64,000 nucleotides of DNA from positions 62,001-126,000 of IMG/VR virus record IMGVR_UViG_3300043446_004437; one strand, given 5' to 3'. Position 1 is the stretch's first letter. The number at the start of each line of letters is the position of its first letter. The translations under genes and the position numbers were made by a program. Under the pieces are notes generated by a model. That model did no database searches, had not been told where the DNA came from, and worked only from the letters and a program-made list of their open reading frames with translations. The DNA comes from a virus. Shown in pieces: positions 1 through 7,075 of this stretch.

Positions 1-441
1 GTACCTCTCACCCTCTCGGTGAAGTTCGACAGCCCCGCCGGCTTCACCCCGGGTGTCATCTACACCTTGTGGATGGACCCGAAGGCTGACGCTCAGGTGA
101 TCGCCGGTGCAACGGCTTTCATCGACGGGACCGCCAAGACCCGCGACGGTCAGGACTACCACCGTGCTTGCCGGCTCGCTGTGGCCAACGACATCTCGGA
201 CTTCGAGATGACCGCCATCAAGACCGACAAGTACACCTCGTTCGGTGTGGAGCGGACCTCGCAGAAGGCATCCATCTTCCTGAAGGAAGGTGCCATCGCA
301 CGCTGGGAGATCGGTGAATTGACGATCAGCCCGGAGACCGGCGACTTCGACGACCTCGACTTGTTCGTCGACACCAAGGGGATGGCTCTCTTGAGCGCAC
401 CCGCAGCCCCATCCATCGTGACCGAAGAAGACCCCTTCTAG
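1..441 (+). CDS. 5'-truncated protein with acidic DPF tail, possible single-strand DNA-binding-like
   Basis: The frame is open from the first base, so the true start lies outside the window; a GTG at 19 is an internal alternative. At least 146 residues are present. Base composition is clearly GC-richer than the rest of the window and third positions are mostly G or C, as in the gene at 3301, which suggests shared codon selection or high expression. The C-terminus is Ala/Pro-rich and ends EEDPF, resembling the acidic Phe-ended tip of SSB proteins. The body has alternating beta-prone stretches but I do not recognise a family. The SSB-like role is inference from the tail only. A strong terminator follows. 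Confidence 0.7.
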   Translation, partial: VPLTLSVKFDSPAGFTPGVIYTLWMDPKADAQVIAGATAFIDGTAKTRDGQDYHRACRLAVANDISDFEMTAIKTDKYTSFGVERTSQKASIFLKEGAIARWEIGELTISPETGDFDDLDLFVDTKGMALLSAPAAPSIVTEEDPF

Positions 442-466
442 CGGGTTCGGTCACCCAACCGTTGTT

Positions 467-524
467 CAGCCAGGTCGGTGCATGTCCCCTACATGCATCG
501 ACTTGGTTGGACTTCTTTTTTTTT
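467..524 (+). terminator. Rho-independent terminator after the first gene
   Basis: A 19-bp stem with G-U pairs (467-485 with 491-509) closes a short CCCCT loop and is followed by a run of T residues at 516-524. It ends the high-GC transcription unit. Confidence 0.85.
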
Positions 525-546
525 CTTACTTAGCCCCTAGTCTAAT

Positions 547-561
547 AATAATAGTATTATT
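547..561. promoter_or_regulatory. AT palindrome upstream of the first small-gene operon
   Basis: AATAATA-G-TATTATT is a perfect 15-bp inverted repeat lying 36 bp before the start codon at 598. It may be an operator or part of a promoter; no clear -35/-10 pair is visible. Confidence 0.35.
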
Positions 562-567
562 GTTTAG

Positions 568-579
568 GGAATAAGTCGG
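568..579 (+). promoter_or_regulatory. Repeated motif GGAATAAGTCGG, copy 1
   Basis: First of four copies of GGAATAAG(T/A)CGG in the window. It sits in an intergenic gap just 5' of the ribosome site AAGGAGG (585-591) of the gene at 598. Role unknown; transcription-start or processing element is a guess. Confidence 0.45.
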
Positions 580-597
580 TATTTAAGGAGGCTTAAG

Positions 598-870
598 ATG
601 AGCATTGACACCAACATCCGTGCGTTTGATCTTTCGGACGCCGGCCAAGAAACAATCTGGGGCAGAAACCAGTGTCATCACTGCAAAAAGATCAATCACA
701 TCAAGTTGAACAAGGAACAGTTTGTTGCTTGGACAACTGGTGGTCTTTTGATTCAGGACGCTTTCCCCCAGTTGACCCCAGAAGAACGAGACCTCATTCT
801 CATGGGCTTTCACCCAGAATGCTGGAATGAAGTCTTCAAGAAACCCGAAAACAAAAAGGAACAAGCATGA
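598..870 (+). CDS. Small conserved actinophage-type protein with Cys pair
   Basis: 90 residues behind a strong AAGGAGG site. A CHHC motif near residue 26 and a later Cys in HPECW could make a zinc site. The layout (CxxC, then a Phe-Pro-x-Leu-Thr segment, then a Cys-Trp-x-x-x-Phe end) is reminiscent of small hypothetical proteins common in actinobacteriophages; this is from memory, not a search. It overlaps the next gene by ATGA, so the two are translationally coupled. Confidence 0.75.
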   Translation: MSIDTNIRAFDLSDAGQETIWGRNQCHHCKKINHIKLNKEQFVAWTTGGLLIQDAFPQLTPEERDLILMGFHPECWNEVFKKPENKKEQA

Positions 871-1073
871 TGTACTACGCCTCAATTCTCGTGTACACTC
901 TTATCGTGTGTGCACTTTTCATTCGTTGGGTCTTAAAGAATAAGAAGCCAACGAACAACCCGTGTGCCGACAGACACCTTGCAATGTACTTCATGGATGA
1001 AAAATCACATGGCTTGTACTGCGGCAGATGCAACAAGATCATCGACGAAGAGTTCTACGGAACAGAGGAGTAA
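867..1073 (+). CDS. Small membrane-anchored zinc-ribbon-like protein
   Basis: 68 residues, starting at ATG within the stop of the upstream gene. Residues 1-20 form one hydrophobic segment followed by a basic stretch, so the C-terminus is probably cytoplasmic. The soluble part has C..H and a CGRC pair that could bind a metal. No known family recognised. Confidence 0.7.
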   Translation: MMYYASILVYTLIVCALFIRWVLKNKKPTNNPCADRHLAMYFMDEKSHGLYCGRCNKIIDEEFYGTEE

Positions 1074-1076
1074 AAC

Positions 1077-1325
1077 ATGTTGCGACACTGGATGATCACT
1101 TGGGGTTGTCACCCCCCGGAAGGTTTCGCACCTCGTTGCGAAGAGTTCACCCACGAAACACTGGGTACCACTTACCAGCACGTCAACTGCGTAGACTGCC
1201 TTCACCAGATCATTATCGATCTGACCAAGAAGCTCGACGCACAAACCCAAGCCACCTTGGACTGGAAATCCGAATTCGAAGAAATCAACTGGAAATCCAA
1301 ATTCGAAGAACTGAACAAGGAGTAA
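1077..1325 (+). CDS. Hypothetical small protein with tandem WKSxFEE repeat
   Basis: 82 residues, four bases after the preceding stop. It holds several Cys and His residues (GCHPP, CVDCLH) and a short near-tandem duplication at the C-terminus, WKSEFEEI then WKSKFEEL, in a predicted helix. Function unknown. Confidence 0.7.
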   Translation: MLRHWMITWGCHPPEGFAPRCEEFTHETLGTTYQHVNCVDCLHQIIIDLTKKLDAQTQATLDWKSEFEEINWKSKFEELNKE

Positions 1326-1328
1326 AAC

Positions 1329-1622
1329 ATGTCGTTCACAACCCGTATCCTTTTGGATACCTTCAAGCAAATTGGTGAAGCTACCTTTCGTGATGGCTTT
1401 ATCAACTTTGAAATTGGAGATGTAGTCCAAAACGGAGAAACTCATCTCAAAATGGCTCTGCGTGTTACGGTTCAGTACCAAATGACCGACAACACCAGTA
1501 CCTATGTCCAAATTTTCAAAGGCTCTAACAAGCACAAAAGAGCAGCCGAATGGCTGTTTCAGATGACTGAAGGTGAACTCGGTCCCAATAATATGGAGAC
1601 CTTCATCGAAAAGATCATCTAA
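1329..1622 (+). CDS. Hypothetical protein
   Basis: 97 residues, start ATG after a GGAG-like site overlapping the end of the previous gene. Mixed alpha/beta composition, no Cys clusters, no signal peptide. It is the last gene before a 280-bp structured gap. No family recognised. Confidence 0.7.
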   Translation: MSFTTRILLDTFKQIGEATFRDGFINFEIGDVVQNGETHLKMALRVTVQYQMTDNTSTYVQIFKGSNKHKRAAEWLFQMTEGELGPNNMETFIEKII

Positions 1623-1639
1623 AAGATCTTGTGTAAGGT

Positions 1640-1861
1640 TTCGAATAGCCAGCCAATAGGTTGGAATTCCTATGTCGAATACCTTTTCACGAGAAATCCT
1701 AGTTATAACTAGGCGTGTAAATAATCATAGGACACGATCCAGTAAACAGGAAAAGCCTATGTACTGGTAGCCTGACACCAATGGATGTCGAATCAGGCTG
1801 GGTAGTCAACACCCAAAAACCCCTCGGTCTGCCCCACCGGGACAAAGTTGATAACGGGGCA
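1640..1861 (+). ncRNA. Intergenic stretch dense in hairpins
   Basis: The gap 1623-1900 has no convincing gene. It holds a 16-bp perfect palindrome CCTAGTTATAACTAGG (1697-1712), a 7-bp stem AGCCTGA/TCAGGCT (1769-1799) and a TGCCCC/GGGGCA stem (1830-1861). The word GTCGAAT occurs twice. This could be a structured leader of the operon starting at 1901 or an independent small RNA. Confidence 0.4.
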
Positions 1862-1873
1862 TTATAAACATTC

Positions 1874-1885
1874 GGAATAAGTCGG
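1874..1885 (+). promoter_or_regulatory. Repeated motif GGAATAAGTCGG, copy 2
   Basis: Identical to the copy at 568, again a short distance (16 bp) before a start codon, here the gene at 1901, and followed by a purine-rich ribosome site. Confidence 0.45.
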
Positions 1886-1900
1886 GAAAGGGAAAACACC

Positions 1901-2059
1901 ATGACAAACATTCAGAATATGGACAGTAGCGAACTGGTTTTGGAAGCCTTGAAGGGCTTGACCAGAATCACCGAAAAGCTCGGTAACATCATCGAAACAC
2001 ACCAAAGGCTTCTTCACATGATGAACGACCGAATCAATCAGCTCGAAAGGGGCGAATAA
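1901..2059 (+). CDS. Small helical protein
   Basis: 52 residues, start ATG after GGGAAAGGGA. Mostly amphipathic helix with Leu/Ile heptads (LVLEALKGL, LGNII), so probably a coiled-coil or helix-hairpin. Its stop overlaps the next start (TAATG), which supports translation. Function unknown. Confidence 0.65.
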   Translation: MTNIQNMDSSELVLEALKGLTRITEKLGNIIETHQRLLHMMNDRINQLERGE

Positions 2060-2169
2060 TGAAGAAAATGATCATCAGTAATCTCATCAGCAATTTGATC
2101 TGGGTAGTGACAGTCACCATTGGTGTGGTTGGCGCTGCTCTTTTCATCGACTCAAAGGAGAACAAATAA
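2059..2169 (+). CDS. 36-residue single-pass membrane peptide
   Basis: Begins in the TAATG junction with the upstream gene and ends in another TAATG junction. Two N-terminal Lys, then a hydrophobic segment of about 20 residues and a charged tail (DSKENK). Membrane location is inferred; role unknown. Confidence 0.6.
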   Translation: MKKMIISNLISNLIWVVTVTIGVVGAALFIDSKENK

Positions 2170-2471
2170 TGAGCATCATCACCGTACGCCAAGTCGACAT
2201 TGACACAGCACACGAGCAGGCATATGGTTTCAACGCGTGGTACACCGATGGACGCAGCCTTCCAAAGGGCATGTATTCATCGTTTGTGGCACACTACCAC
2301 GTTGCAACCGAAACCTGCTACATCGAGTTCAGCATCCAATCACCCACCGGTGATTCTTCCGACCATCACAACTTCGCATTCCCGTGTGCCAATTTCACGC
2401 AAGCAATGAACATCGTGGACATGCACTCGGCAATGATGCAAGCGTGGATCGTGGAGAACACACCCGTATGA
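2169..2471 (+). CDS. Hypothetical protein
   Basis: 100 residues, coupled to its neighbours by TAATG upstream and ATGA downstream. Rich in aromatic residues and His, with no signal peptide or membrane segment. No family recognised. Confidence 0.7.
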   Translation: MSIITVRQVDIDTAHEQAYGFNAWYTDGRSLPKGMYSSFVAHYHVATETCYIEFSIQSPTGDSSDHHNFAFPCANFTQAMNIVDMHSAMMQAWIVENTPV

Positions 2472-2638
2472 AAATCAAAATCATCGATGACGTACCGCGC
2501 AAAGGTTTGTGTGCCATGTGTCACAAAACCAAACTGACAGTAACCGTCGCAATATCTTCAAAGAACAGTCCAATAGTTACAACTGAAGACTGGTGCCTTG
2601 AAGACTTCCACAAGATACAAGATAGGACTCTACGATGA
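2468..2638 (+). CDS. Small zinc-binding-like protein
   Basis: 56 residues from the ATG that overlaps the upstream stop; a longer reading of the same frame from 2384 would lie inside the previous gene and is rejected. A CAMCHKTK knuckle plus a later Cys and His (WCLEDFH) suggests a small metal-binding fold. Coupled to the next gene by ATGA. Confidence 0.65.
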   Translation: MKIKIIDDVPRKGLCAMCHKTKLTVTVAISSKNSPIVTTEDWCLEDFHKIQDRTLR

Positions 2639-2745
2639 ATAAGATTCTAAAGAAAGTTGCGCTAGTCACCACAGCGATAGCATTTGTTGTCGCCGGCCTT
2701 GCACTATACGTCAAGAACATGACATTGTTCAAGAAGGAGAAATAA
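2635..2745 (+). CDS. 36-residue single-pass membrane peptide
   Basis: Overlaps the upstream stop (ATGA) and the downstream start (TAATG). Lys-rich N-terminus, a hydrophobic Ala/Val-rich core, and a Lys-rich tail. It mirrors the size and arrangement of the peptide at 2059, so the two could be a pair of small membrane proteins. Confidence 0.6.
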   Translation: MNKILKKVALVTTAIAFVVAGLALYVKNMTLFKKEK

Positions 2746-2942
2746 TGTTTAAAATACTTTTATTCCTCGCCGGCGTAATCTCTGGCTTAATAACTAACGC
2801 AGTAATAGTCCGCAAAAAGCGCACTGTGACAAACGACACACTCGATTTCCCAATGTGGGTAAACGATGCGTGCAATGATATTGAAACTAAATTCAATAAC
2901 ATTGTTGCACGTTACAACCACCCGACTTATCGAAACCAGTAG
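2745..2942 (+). CDS. Small N-terminally anchored protein
   Basis: 65 residues. Residues 1-22 are a hydrophobic anchor followed by RKKR, then a soluble tail with no Cys. Starts in the TAATG of the previous gene. Unknown role. Confidence 0.65.
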   Translation: MFKILLFLAGVISGLITNAVIVRKKRTVTNDTLDFPMWVNDACNDIETKFNNIVARYNHPTYRNQ

Positions 2943-2953
2943 GAATAAGTCGG
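2942..2953 (+). promoter_or_regulatory. Repeated motif GGAATAAGTCGG, copy 3
   Basis: Overlaps the stop codon of the gene at 2745 and precedes AGGGAAGGGGG and a possible 18-codon reading frame. Same relation to a downstream ribosome site as copies 1 and 2. Confidence 0.45.
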
Positions 2954-2978
2954 CACATCTAGGGAAGGGGGTGACCGT

Positions 2979-3035
2979 TTGTTAGATTGGCTATTTGATT
3001 TAATTCATGACATTCTAGATTCACTATTCAACTAA
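2979..3035 (+). CDS. Possible 18-residue amphipathic peptide
   Basis: TTG start eight bases after AGGGAAGGGGG. The predicted peptide MLDWLFDLIHDILDSLFN is a strongly amphipathic acidic helix. Such a short frame can occur by chance, and the alternative GTG at 2971 stops after four codons. Listed because the ribosome site otherwise has no purpose. Confidence 0.3.
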   Translation: MLDWLFDLIHDILDSLFN

Positions 3036-3045
3036 GGAGAAAACT

Positions 3046-3222
3046 ATGTTAGGCAAGTTTCTTGGAAAAGTAACTGGCAAGTCAGTTGACATTGTTACTG
3101 CTACGCCAGAGTTTGTGAAGACAAACACAAAGGCAACCATGGAAGCATTGAAGAATGCTAAAAATGAGTTCGTCTCTGATTTCAAGACCGAGTTCAACAA
3201 GTCCGATTCAGAAGGACTGTAA
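3046..3222 (+). CDS. 58-residue helical protein
   Basis: ATG nine bases after AAGGAG. Lys-rich, N-terminal amphipathic helix (MLGKFLGKVTGK), no Cys, acidic end. Function unknown. It precedes the larger gene at 3301 with an 80-bp gap. Confidence 0.65.
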   Translation: MLGKFLGKVTGKSVDIVTATPEFVKTNTKATMEALKNAKNEFVSDFKTEFNKSDSEGL

Positions 3223-3300
3223 TAATACAAAGATTTGGGCTAGTCCCAAAGTAAGCAATATCCACAATACAATATCCATAAAATACACAAAGGAATAAAC

Positions 3301-4341
3301 ATGTCATTACTCGAAAAGTTCGGATACAAGAAGGACGAGTTCGCAATCGCTTTGGAGAACCCAGAGTTGTTTGCTTCCAACTCAACCACCACCAAGATCG
3401 TAGTTGGTAAGCCAACTCGGATTCCTGGTTCAATCAACGGAGTTGCGGTTCCAACCACAATTCTCGTCAAGAAGGCACAGTGGAGCCGCCTCACGGTTCG
3501 TGACCACATCGTTCGCCGCGCAGACGCAGAAGCACGCGTTTCGCAGGTGTTTGGTGGTGTGTTCAACAACCTTCAGGCAGACGTCACCCTCGAAATCGAC
3601 GGCACCGAAATGTCGTTGTACGATCTCATGAAGCAGTTCTGCATCGAATCGTACGGCAAGTCGTTGACCGACGACAAGATCGACCAGATGTTGAGCACCA
3701 ACTTGTCATTAAACGGCATCCGCAATGGTGGACCGCTCATGTTCCAGCAGATGGGTGCTAGCGTTGCTGGCATTGCACACGCTGTGGACGCATTCAAGTC
3801 GGCTGGTGCATTCGATGACATTCGTTCGGTTGGATCCAGCAAGTCCTTCACCACAGCATACAAGATGCCTGATGGTAGCGGACTTGACGTGGTTTCCTTC
3901 GAGCTTGGTACCTCGGATCGTAACCTGTCCAAGACTGGTCAGGGCTTCATTGACATCGTCAGTGCAGTGACCGAGAACTTCGAGCGTGTCAAGAACCACA
4001 AGTCTGTGGCCAAGGTGCTGCAGGACAAGTTGGACGCTGGCATTGGTTCGATGAGTCAGGAAGACATCAAGAAGGCACAAGGGGAAATCAAGATTGAGCT
4101 TGACATGGCCAAGGACTACGCAAACTGCTGGTCTGGTGCTGCTCGTCAAACCAAGATTGACAACGGTCGCAAGATTGTTGAGAACAAGTACAACGCATCC
4201 AACGCACCATGTGGTCGCTGGTCTGCCGTTGTAAACGGTACGGTTGTGGACTTCGATGTCTGGTCAAACTCGACCAAGAGCGCAGTCAACACCACAGAAC
4301 AGGAACTGAGCAGCATCGCAACTGCTGTCGACCCGTTCTGA
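3301..4341 (+). CDS. 346-aa protein of unknown role with DPF C-terminus
   Basis: ATG 7 bases after AAAGGA. The codon third positions are G/C-rich compared with neighbours, as in the truncated gene at the left edge, which suggests selection for high expression. The middle is a long helical region (residues about 215-280, many Lys/Glu). The C-terminus ends AVDPF, again echoing the EEDPF tail of the first gene. No signal peptide or membrane segment. I do not recognise the family; a nucleic-acid-associated abundant protein is possible. Confidence 0.8.
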   Translation: MSLLEKFGYKKDEFAIALENPELFASNSTTTKIVVGKPTRIPGSINGVAVPTTILVKKAQWSRLTVRDHIVRRADAEARVSQVFGGVFNNLQADVTLEIDGTEMSLYDLMKQFCIESYGKSLTDDKIDQMLSTNLSLNGIRNGGPLMFQQMGASVAGIAHAVDAFKSAGAFDDIRSVGSSKSFTTAYKMPDGSGLDVVSFELGTSDRNLSKTGQGFIDIVSAVTENFERVKNHKSVAKVLQDKLDAGIGSMSQEDIKKAQGEIKIELDMAKDYANCWSGAARQTKIDNGRKIVENKYNASNAPCGRWSAVVNGTVVDFDVWSNSTKSAVNTTEQELSSIATAVDPF

Positions 4342-4353
4342 ACCAAGTTTAGT

Positions 4354-4384
4354 GGGGTTGGTCTGATGATCGCAGGCCAACCCC
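4354..4384 (+). terminator. Stable hairpin after the 346-aa gene
   Basis: GGGGTTGG (4354-4361) pairs perfectly with CCAACCCC (4377-4384). No T-run follows, so it may be a processing or stabilising hairpin as well as a terminator. Confidence 0.55.
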
Positions 4385-4420
4385 TCTAATAATAAAAATA
4401 CTCAAACGAAGGAGCAAGAC

Positions 4421-4705
4421 ATGTACACAATTGCACTTGTCGTTCTGCTTGGTTTGGTATCCGCAACTGTGACTCAGATTGTATTGGACATTGTTCCAGC
4501 AATCAAAAAGATCCCTGTTGTTGGAGACCCAATCAGACTCTACGCTATTGTGGCTATCCTTATCGTATGGCTCACTGACACATCAGTGTTAAGAACCTTC
4601 GGTATTGGTGCCACAGAACAGTGGATTGATGTAGTGGGCTCAGGTTTGGCAATTGCAGGCGCATCTGCAATCGTTGACGCTGTAGTCAATTACCTCGATA
4701 AATAA
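4421..4705 (+). CDS. Small two- or three-pass membrane protein
   Basis: 94 residues behind AAGGAGCAAG. Hydrophobic segments at about 3-25, 40-52 and 68-85, joined by short polar loops. Size and topology fit phage holin-like or accessory membrane proteins, but no endolysin is adjacent, so the holin idea is weak. Confidence 0.65.
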   Translation: MYTIALVVLLGLVSATVTQIVLDIVPAIKKIPVVGDPIRLYAIVAILIVWLTDTSVLRTFGIGATEQWIDVVGSGLAIAGASAIVDAVVNYLDK

Positions 4706-4786
4706 AACTAAATTTAGTGGGTAGTAGACGAGCATATCCCCGATTATATGCTGCAAACCAACCGTTTGCTACCCACTATTTAGTTT
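4705..4786 (+). ncRNA. Three-way-junction RNA element
   Basis: A closing stem of about 18 bp with a TT bulge (4705-4724 with 4769-4786) encloses two perfect hairpins: AGCATAT/ATATGCT (4731-4752) and GCAAAC/GTTTGC (4753-4769). It starts at the stop codon of the membrane-protein gene and ends 39 bp before the WhiB gene. It may act as a terminator, an mRNA processing signal or a stable small RNA. Confidence 0.6.
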
Positions 4787-4824
4787 ATTATAAAAAAATT
4801 TTTATTAATTCAAAAAGGAATAAC

Positions 4825-5076
4825 ATGTCATCACCACTTGAAATGTTTGAAATACTGCAATGGATGAAAGACGCCGGCTGCAAAGGAAATACAGAAGCAA
4901 ACTTCTTTCCAGAAAGCGGCTACACCAAAGAATCACAACTTGCATACGAAATCTGTTCACGATGCAATGTTAAAACTGAATGTTTAAACTATGCTGTTGA
5001 TCGTCCCGAACTTCTTGGTATTTGGGGTGGCACATCACACAGACAACGCCGACACATCCGTATGGGAAGGAAATAA
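4825..5076 (+). CDS. WhiB-family iron-sulfur transcription regulator (first of three)
   Basis: 83 residues. Four Cys in the WhiB pattern: Cys19, then C-x2-C-x5-C at 45-54 (CSRCNVKTEC), followed by the family GIWGG turn and a basic tail (HRQRRHIRMGRK) for DNA contact. WhiB proteins bind a 4Fe-4S cluster and act with the host primary sigma factor in Actinobacteria; phage copies are known to repress host whiB genes. The ATG at 4825 follows AAGGAATAAC; a longer reading from 4717 would run through the upstream hairpins and is rejected. The gene strongly supports an actinobacterial host. Confidence 0.9.
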   Translation: MSSPLEMFEILQWMKDAGCKGNTEANFFPESGYTKESQLAYEICSRCNVKTECLNYAVDRPELLGIWGGTSHRQRRHIRMGRK

Positions 5077-5077
5077 A

Positions 5078-5455
5078 GTGAATGAATATCCAGACAATTA
5101 TCCTCGCCACGGTTTTCACATCTGTCATGGGTGTGGCTCTATGGCTCCGCATCATACTCATAAAAACCTTCCAAATAATGGATGGACATTTAATATCAAT
5201 AACTTCGGATACTACAGTGGATTCACCGACCAAATCGACGAAGGACCAATAAACATCAGAATGTGTCATGAATGTGTAAATAAATTCCTTGAAACATTTC
5301 CACTATTAAGTATGTTTGTTCCCCGTGGATCACACCCAATGTGGGGACCCAGCGAAAAACCATGCTGCAAATATGCTTGGAAACAAGAAAATATTGGAAA
5401 TGCATCCTTTATTTATATGCCCACCGAAGACGGCGAAAAATGGGAAATTCAGTGA
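5078..5455 (+). CDS. Zinc-ribbon-like hypothetical protein
   Basis: 125 residues from a GTG start just after the WhiB stop and behind GGAAGG. It carries CHGC near residue 17 and CHEC near residue 65, the layout of a split zinc ribbon, and ends with an aromatic-rich domain containing CCKY. It is probably cotranscribed with WhiB. Function unknown. Confidence 0.65.
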   Translation: MNEYPDNYPRHGFHICHGCGSMAPHHTHKNLPNNGWTFNINNFGYYSGFTDQIDEGPINIRMCHECVNKFLETFPLLSMFVPRGSHPMWGPSEKPCCKYAWKQENIGNASFIYMPTEDGEKWEIQ

Positions 5456-5468
5456 AAGGAGTCACACA

Positions 5469-5636
5469 ATGTGGCTATGTGATTACTGCGGCAAAGAATT
5501 AGAAGAACCCATAGTAGCATGCGACACCTGCTACGCAAAACCAAAAATAAAGAAAAACATACTTCTAAAGCATCAAGAACACCAAATAGCTATTATGTTG
5601 AAACACATCAAAAAACCACGCACAGGACACTCATAA
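5469..5636 (+). CDS. Small zinc-ribbon protein
   Basis: 55 residues. CDYCGKEL and CDTCYAK near the N-terminus make a compact CxxC...CxxC zinc knuckle, followed by a Lys/His-rich helix. ATG follows AAAGGAGTC. It is the last gene before the poly-G tract. Confidence 0.65.
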   Translation: MWLCDYCGKELEEPIVACDTCYAKPKIKKNILLKHQEHQIAIMLKHIKKPRTGHS

Positions 5637-5677
5637 CCATTATGACTATCTCCTATAACACCATCATACCAACTTTA

Positions 5678-5708
<31 letters not shown>

Positions 5709-5807
5709 CGAAGCGAGCCCCCCTACCCCCTAGTAGACTTCCGTAAGGAAGCTTCTAAAAAAATTCGAGTAGTCCTCAGGACGCCGAGAAAAAAAGAAGT
5801 ACAAATG

Positions 5808-5837
5808 TTGCAAGCGAGTACACGAGTCTGCTATACT
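5808..5837 (+). promoter_or_regulatory. Sigma-70-like promoter for the HicA-like gene
   Basis: TTGCAA (5808-5813), an 18-bp spacer, and TATACT (5832-5837), 36 bp ahead of the start at 5874. Confidence 0.6.
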
Positions 5838-5873
5838 GATATCCTAGGAAATAAACACATAAGGAGATTATGT

Positions 5874-6089
5874 ATGCCTCGGCAGCATCAATCTAAAGCA
5901 GTCCGGAAAGTTCTCGCAGAACTAACCAGACTAGGCTTTAACGTTGAACAAAAAAAATCAGGTGTCTATCGGATCACTCCACCTCCAGGTGTAGACGGTC
6001 CAATGTATACGACACATGGCACGGAATCAGCATTGCACCCAATGCGCCGTGACTTTAAAAAATATTATAACATAGATATCAACGTTTAA
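5874..6089 (+). CDS. HicA/dsRBD-like small protein
   Basis: 71 residues. The segment VRKVLAELTRLGF, then a basic strand pair and GTESALHPMRRDFKKYY, resembles the beta-alpha fold of HicA-type mRNA interferases and the related single-domain proteins found in actinophages. The His-Gly-Thr corresponds to the family's GTP-S turn, but the canonical GxH catalytic pattern is not clear. No HicB antitoxin is adjacent. ATG 5874 follows AAGGAG; a longer reading from 5805 would include the promoter. Confidence 0.6.
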   Translation: MPRQHQSKAVRKVLAELTRLGFNVEQKKSGVYRITPPPGVDGPMYTTHGTESALHPMRRDFKKYYNIDINV

Positions 6090-6150
6090 AAATGTTTGCT
6101 TCCACGGGAGAGCTCATCTTGTACTTCTATTAGGTGGTGGTAGAAATACT

Positions 6151-6178
6151 GTGGGTGGTGGGCTCTCCCACCCTCCAC
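6151..6178 (+). terminator. G/C hairpin downstream of the HicA-like gene
   Basis: GGTGGG (6157-6162) pairs with CCCACC (6167-6172) around a CTCT loop, extended by a GTG/CAC pair outside. No T-run; the sequence that follows is almost free of G and T. Confidence 0.4.
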
Positions 6179-6294
6179 AATACCCCCAAAAACCTCAACC
6201 AAACCACAAAAAACCCTACAAAAACACCTACCTCACACACACAAAAACCAGACCAAACCCAACCAAAAATGTTAAAAAAACAATAAAAATAAAC
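6178..6294. other. A/C-only strand-skewed tract
   Basis: About 115 bases made almost only of A and C on the plus strand, with very few G or T. It is not a plausible gene. Extreme strand skew beside AT repeats is seen near replication origins and at protein-loading sites; that reading is inference. Confidence 0.5.
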
Positions 6295-6322
6295 TTTCTC
6301 GGGGCACTGCCCATTATAACTT

Positions 6323-6368
6323 ATATAACTTATATAAATTGATATAAATCGATATAAAACAATATAAA
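6323..6368. repeat. Five helically phased ATATAA repeats
   Basis: ATATAA recurs at 6323, 6332, 6342, 6352 and 6362, that is with 9-10 bp spacing, one helix turn. Phased AT repeats are typical of DNA-unwinding elements or of iteron and operator arrays. A candidate replication origin is inferred from this plus the neighbouring skewed tract and palindromes. Confidence 0.55.
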
Positions 6369-6381
6369 CGTAGTGAAACAC

Positions 6382-6426
6382 ATGTGTACACATACATCAA
6401 ACCATTTGATACCCATGTGTACACAA
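6382..6426. promoter_or_regulatory. Pair of 12-bp palindromic sites
   Basis: ATGTGTACACAT (6382-6393) is a perfect palindrome; a second copy, ATGTGTACACAA, with one change, sits at 6415-6426. ATCAAA/TTTGAT lies between them. These look like binding sites for a dimeric protein. Two GAATTC words flank CTCCCTTT just downstream. Confidence 0.5.
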
Positions 6427-6546
6427 TAAAGAATTCTCCCTTTGAATTCTGATATAGAAATAAGACAGGCTAACAATGCCTAGTCCATACAGATAAGTAT
6501 TAGAATAGTATTAGAATAAAACATTGTATTATGAAAGGATACATAT

Positions 6547-6981
6547 ATGCTCTTTATGATGATGATATGGTTAGCTATAGCTTCTACAGTTGTAGAGATG
6601 ATGTTTGCCGCCAGGATTCCAGCATGGCGTAAAAACGCACACAAATACAAATGGGTAAATATGACTCTGTCATTGATGCTCTCATTCATCTTAGGCCTCA
6701 TGTTCGGTGCCGCCGGACTGATCGCCTTAGGTGCAGCCATGATCTCAACCGTCCTATCCATCCCAGGCTATGCCATCCTACACTGGAATTATGATTCCAA
6801 GGAAGCACAAAAGCATGGTGGAAATATGATGGTTCATCTTCGCGCCAAATGGCACCAAGCATTCAAAGACCTACTCAAAGTCATATACACCATAATCAGA
6901 ATAATCACATTCCCCATCTGGGCCACCCGGGCAGCAGTAAACAAAATCAACGCAATCAAAGCACGCAGAGCAATACCATGA
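6547..6981 (+). CDS. Membrane protein with three or four helices
   Basis: 144 residues, AAAGGA site before the ATG. Hydrophobic segments at about 2-22, 42-62, 66-80 and near 115-128 alternate with basic loops. Topology is holin-like but there is no neighbouring lysin. The basic, helical tail suggests membrane-peripheral contact. Coupled to a tiny peptide gene by ATGA. Confidence 0.65.
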   Translation: MLFMMMIWLAIASTVVEMMFAARIPAWRKNAHKYKWVNMTLSLMLSFILGLMFGAAGLIALGAAMISTVLSIPGYAILHWNYDSKEAQKHGGNMMVHLRAKWHQAFKDLLKVIYTIIRIITFPIWATRAAVNKINAIKARRAIP

Positions 6982-7046
6982 TAACCTTACTATTTAGAAT
7001 CATACGACAAATAGCACTAGCAATAAACAATCGTATAAAACACTAA
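6978..7046 (+). CDS. 22-residue basic amphipathic peptide
   Basis: ATG overlaps the stop of the membrane-protein gene. MITLLFRIIRQIALAINNRIKH is an amphipathic cationic helix, plausible as a membrane-associated partner of the preceding protein. Short, so chance cannot be excluded. Confidence 0.4.
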   Translation: MITLLFRIIRQIALAINNRIKH

Positions 7047-7075
7047 AAATTACAAAAAAATTTTGCGCCGAAACA

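Noticed and set aside
5874-6089. Naming as hicA toxin
   Set aside because: The fold resembles HicA but there is no antitoxin partner and no clear catalytic His pattern.
6151-6342. Pro/Lys/Asn/Thr-rich frame in the A/C tract
   Set aside because: Composition reflects the strand-skewed tract; no ribosome site.
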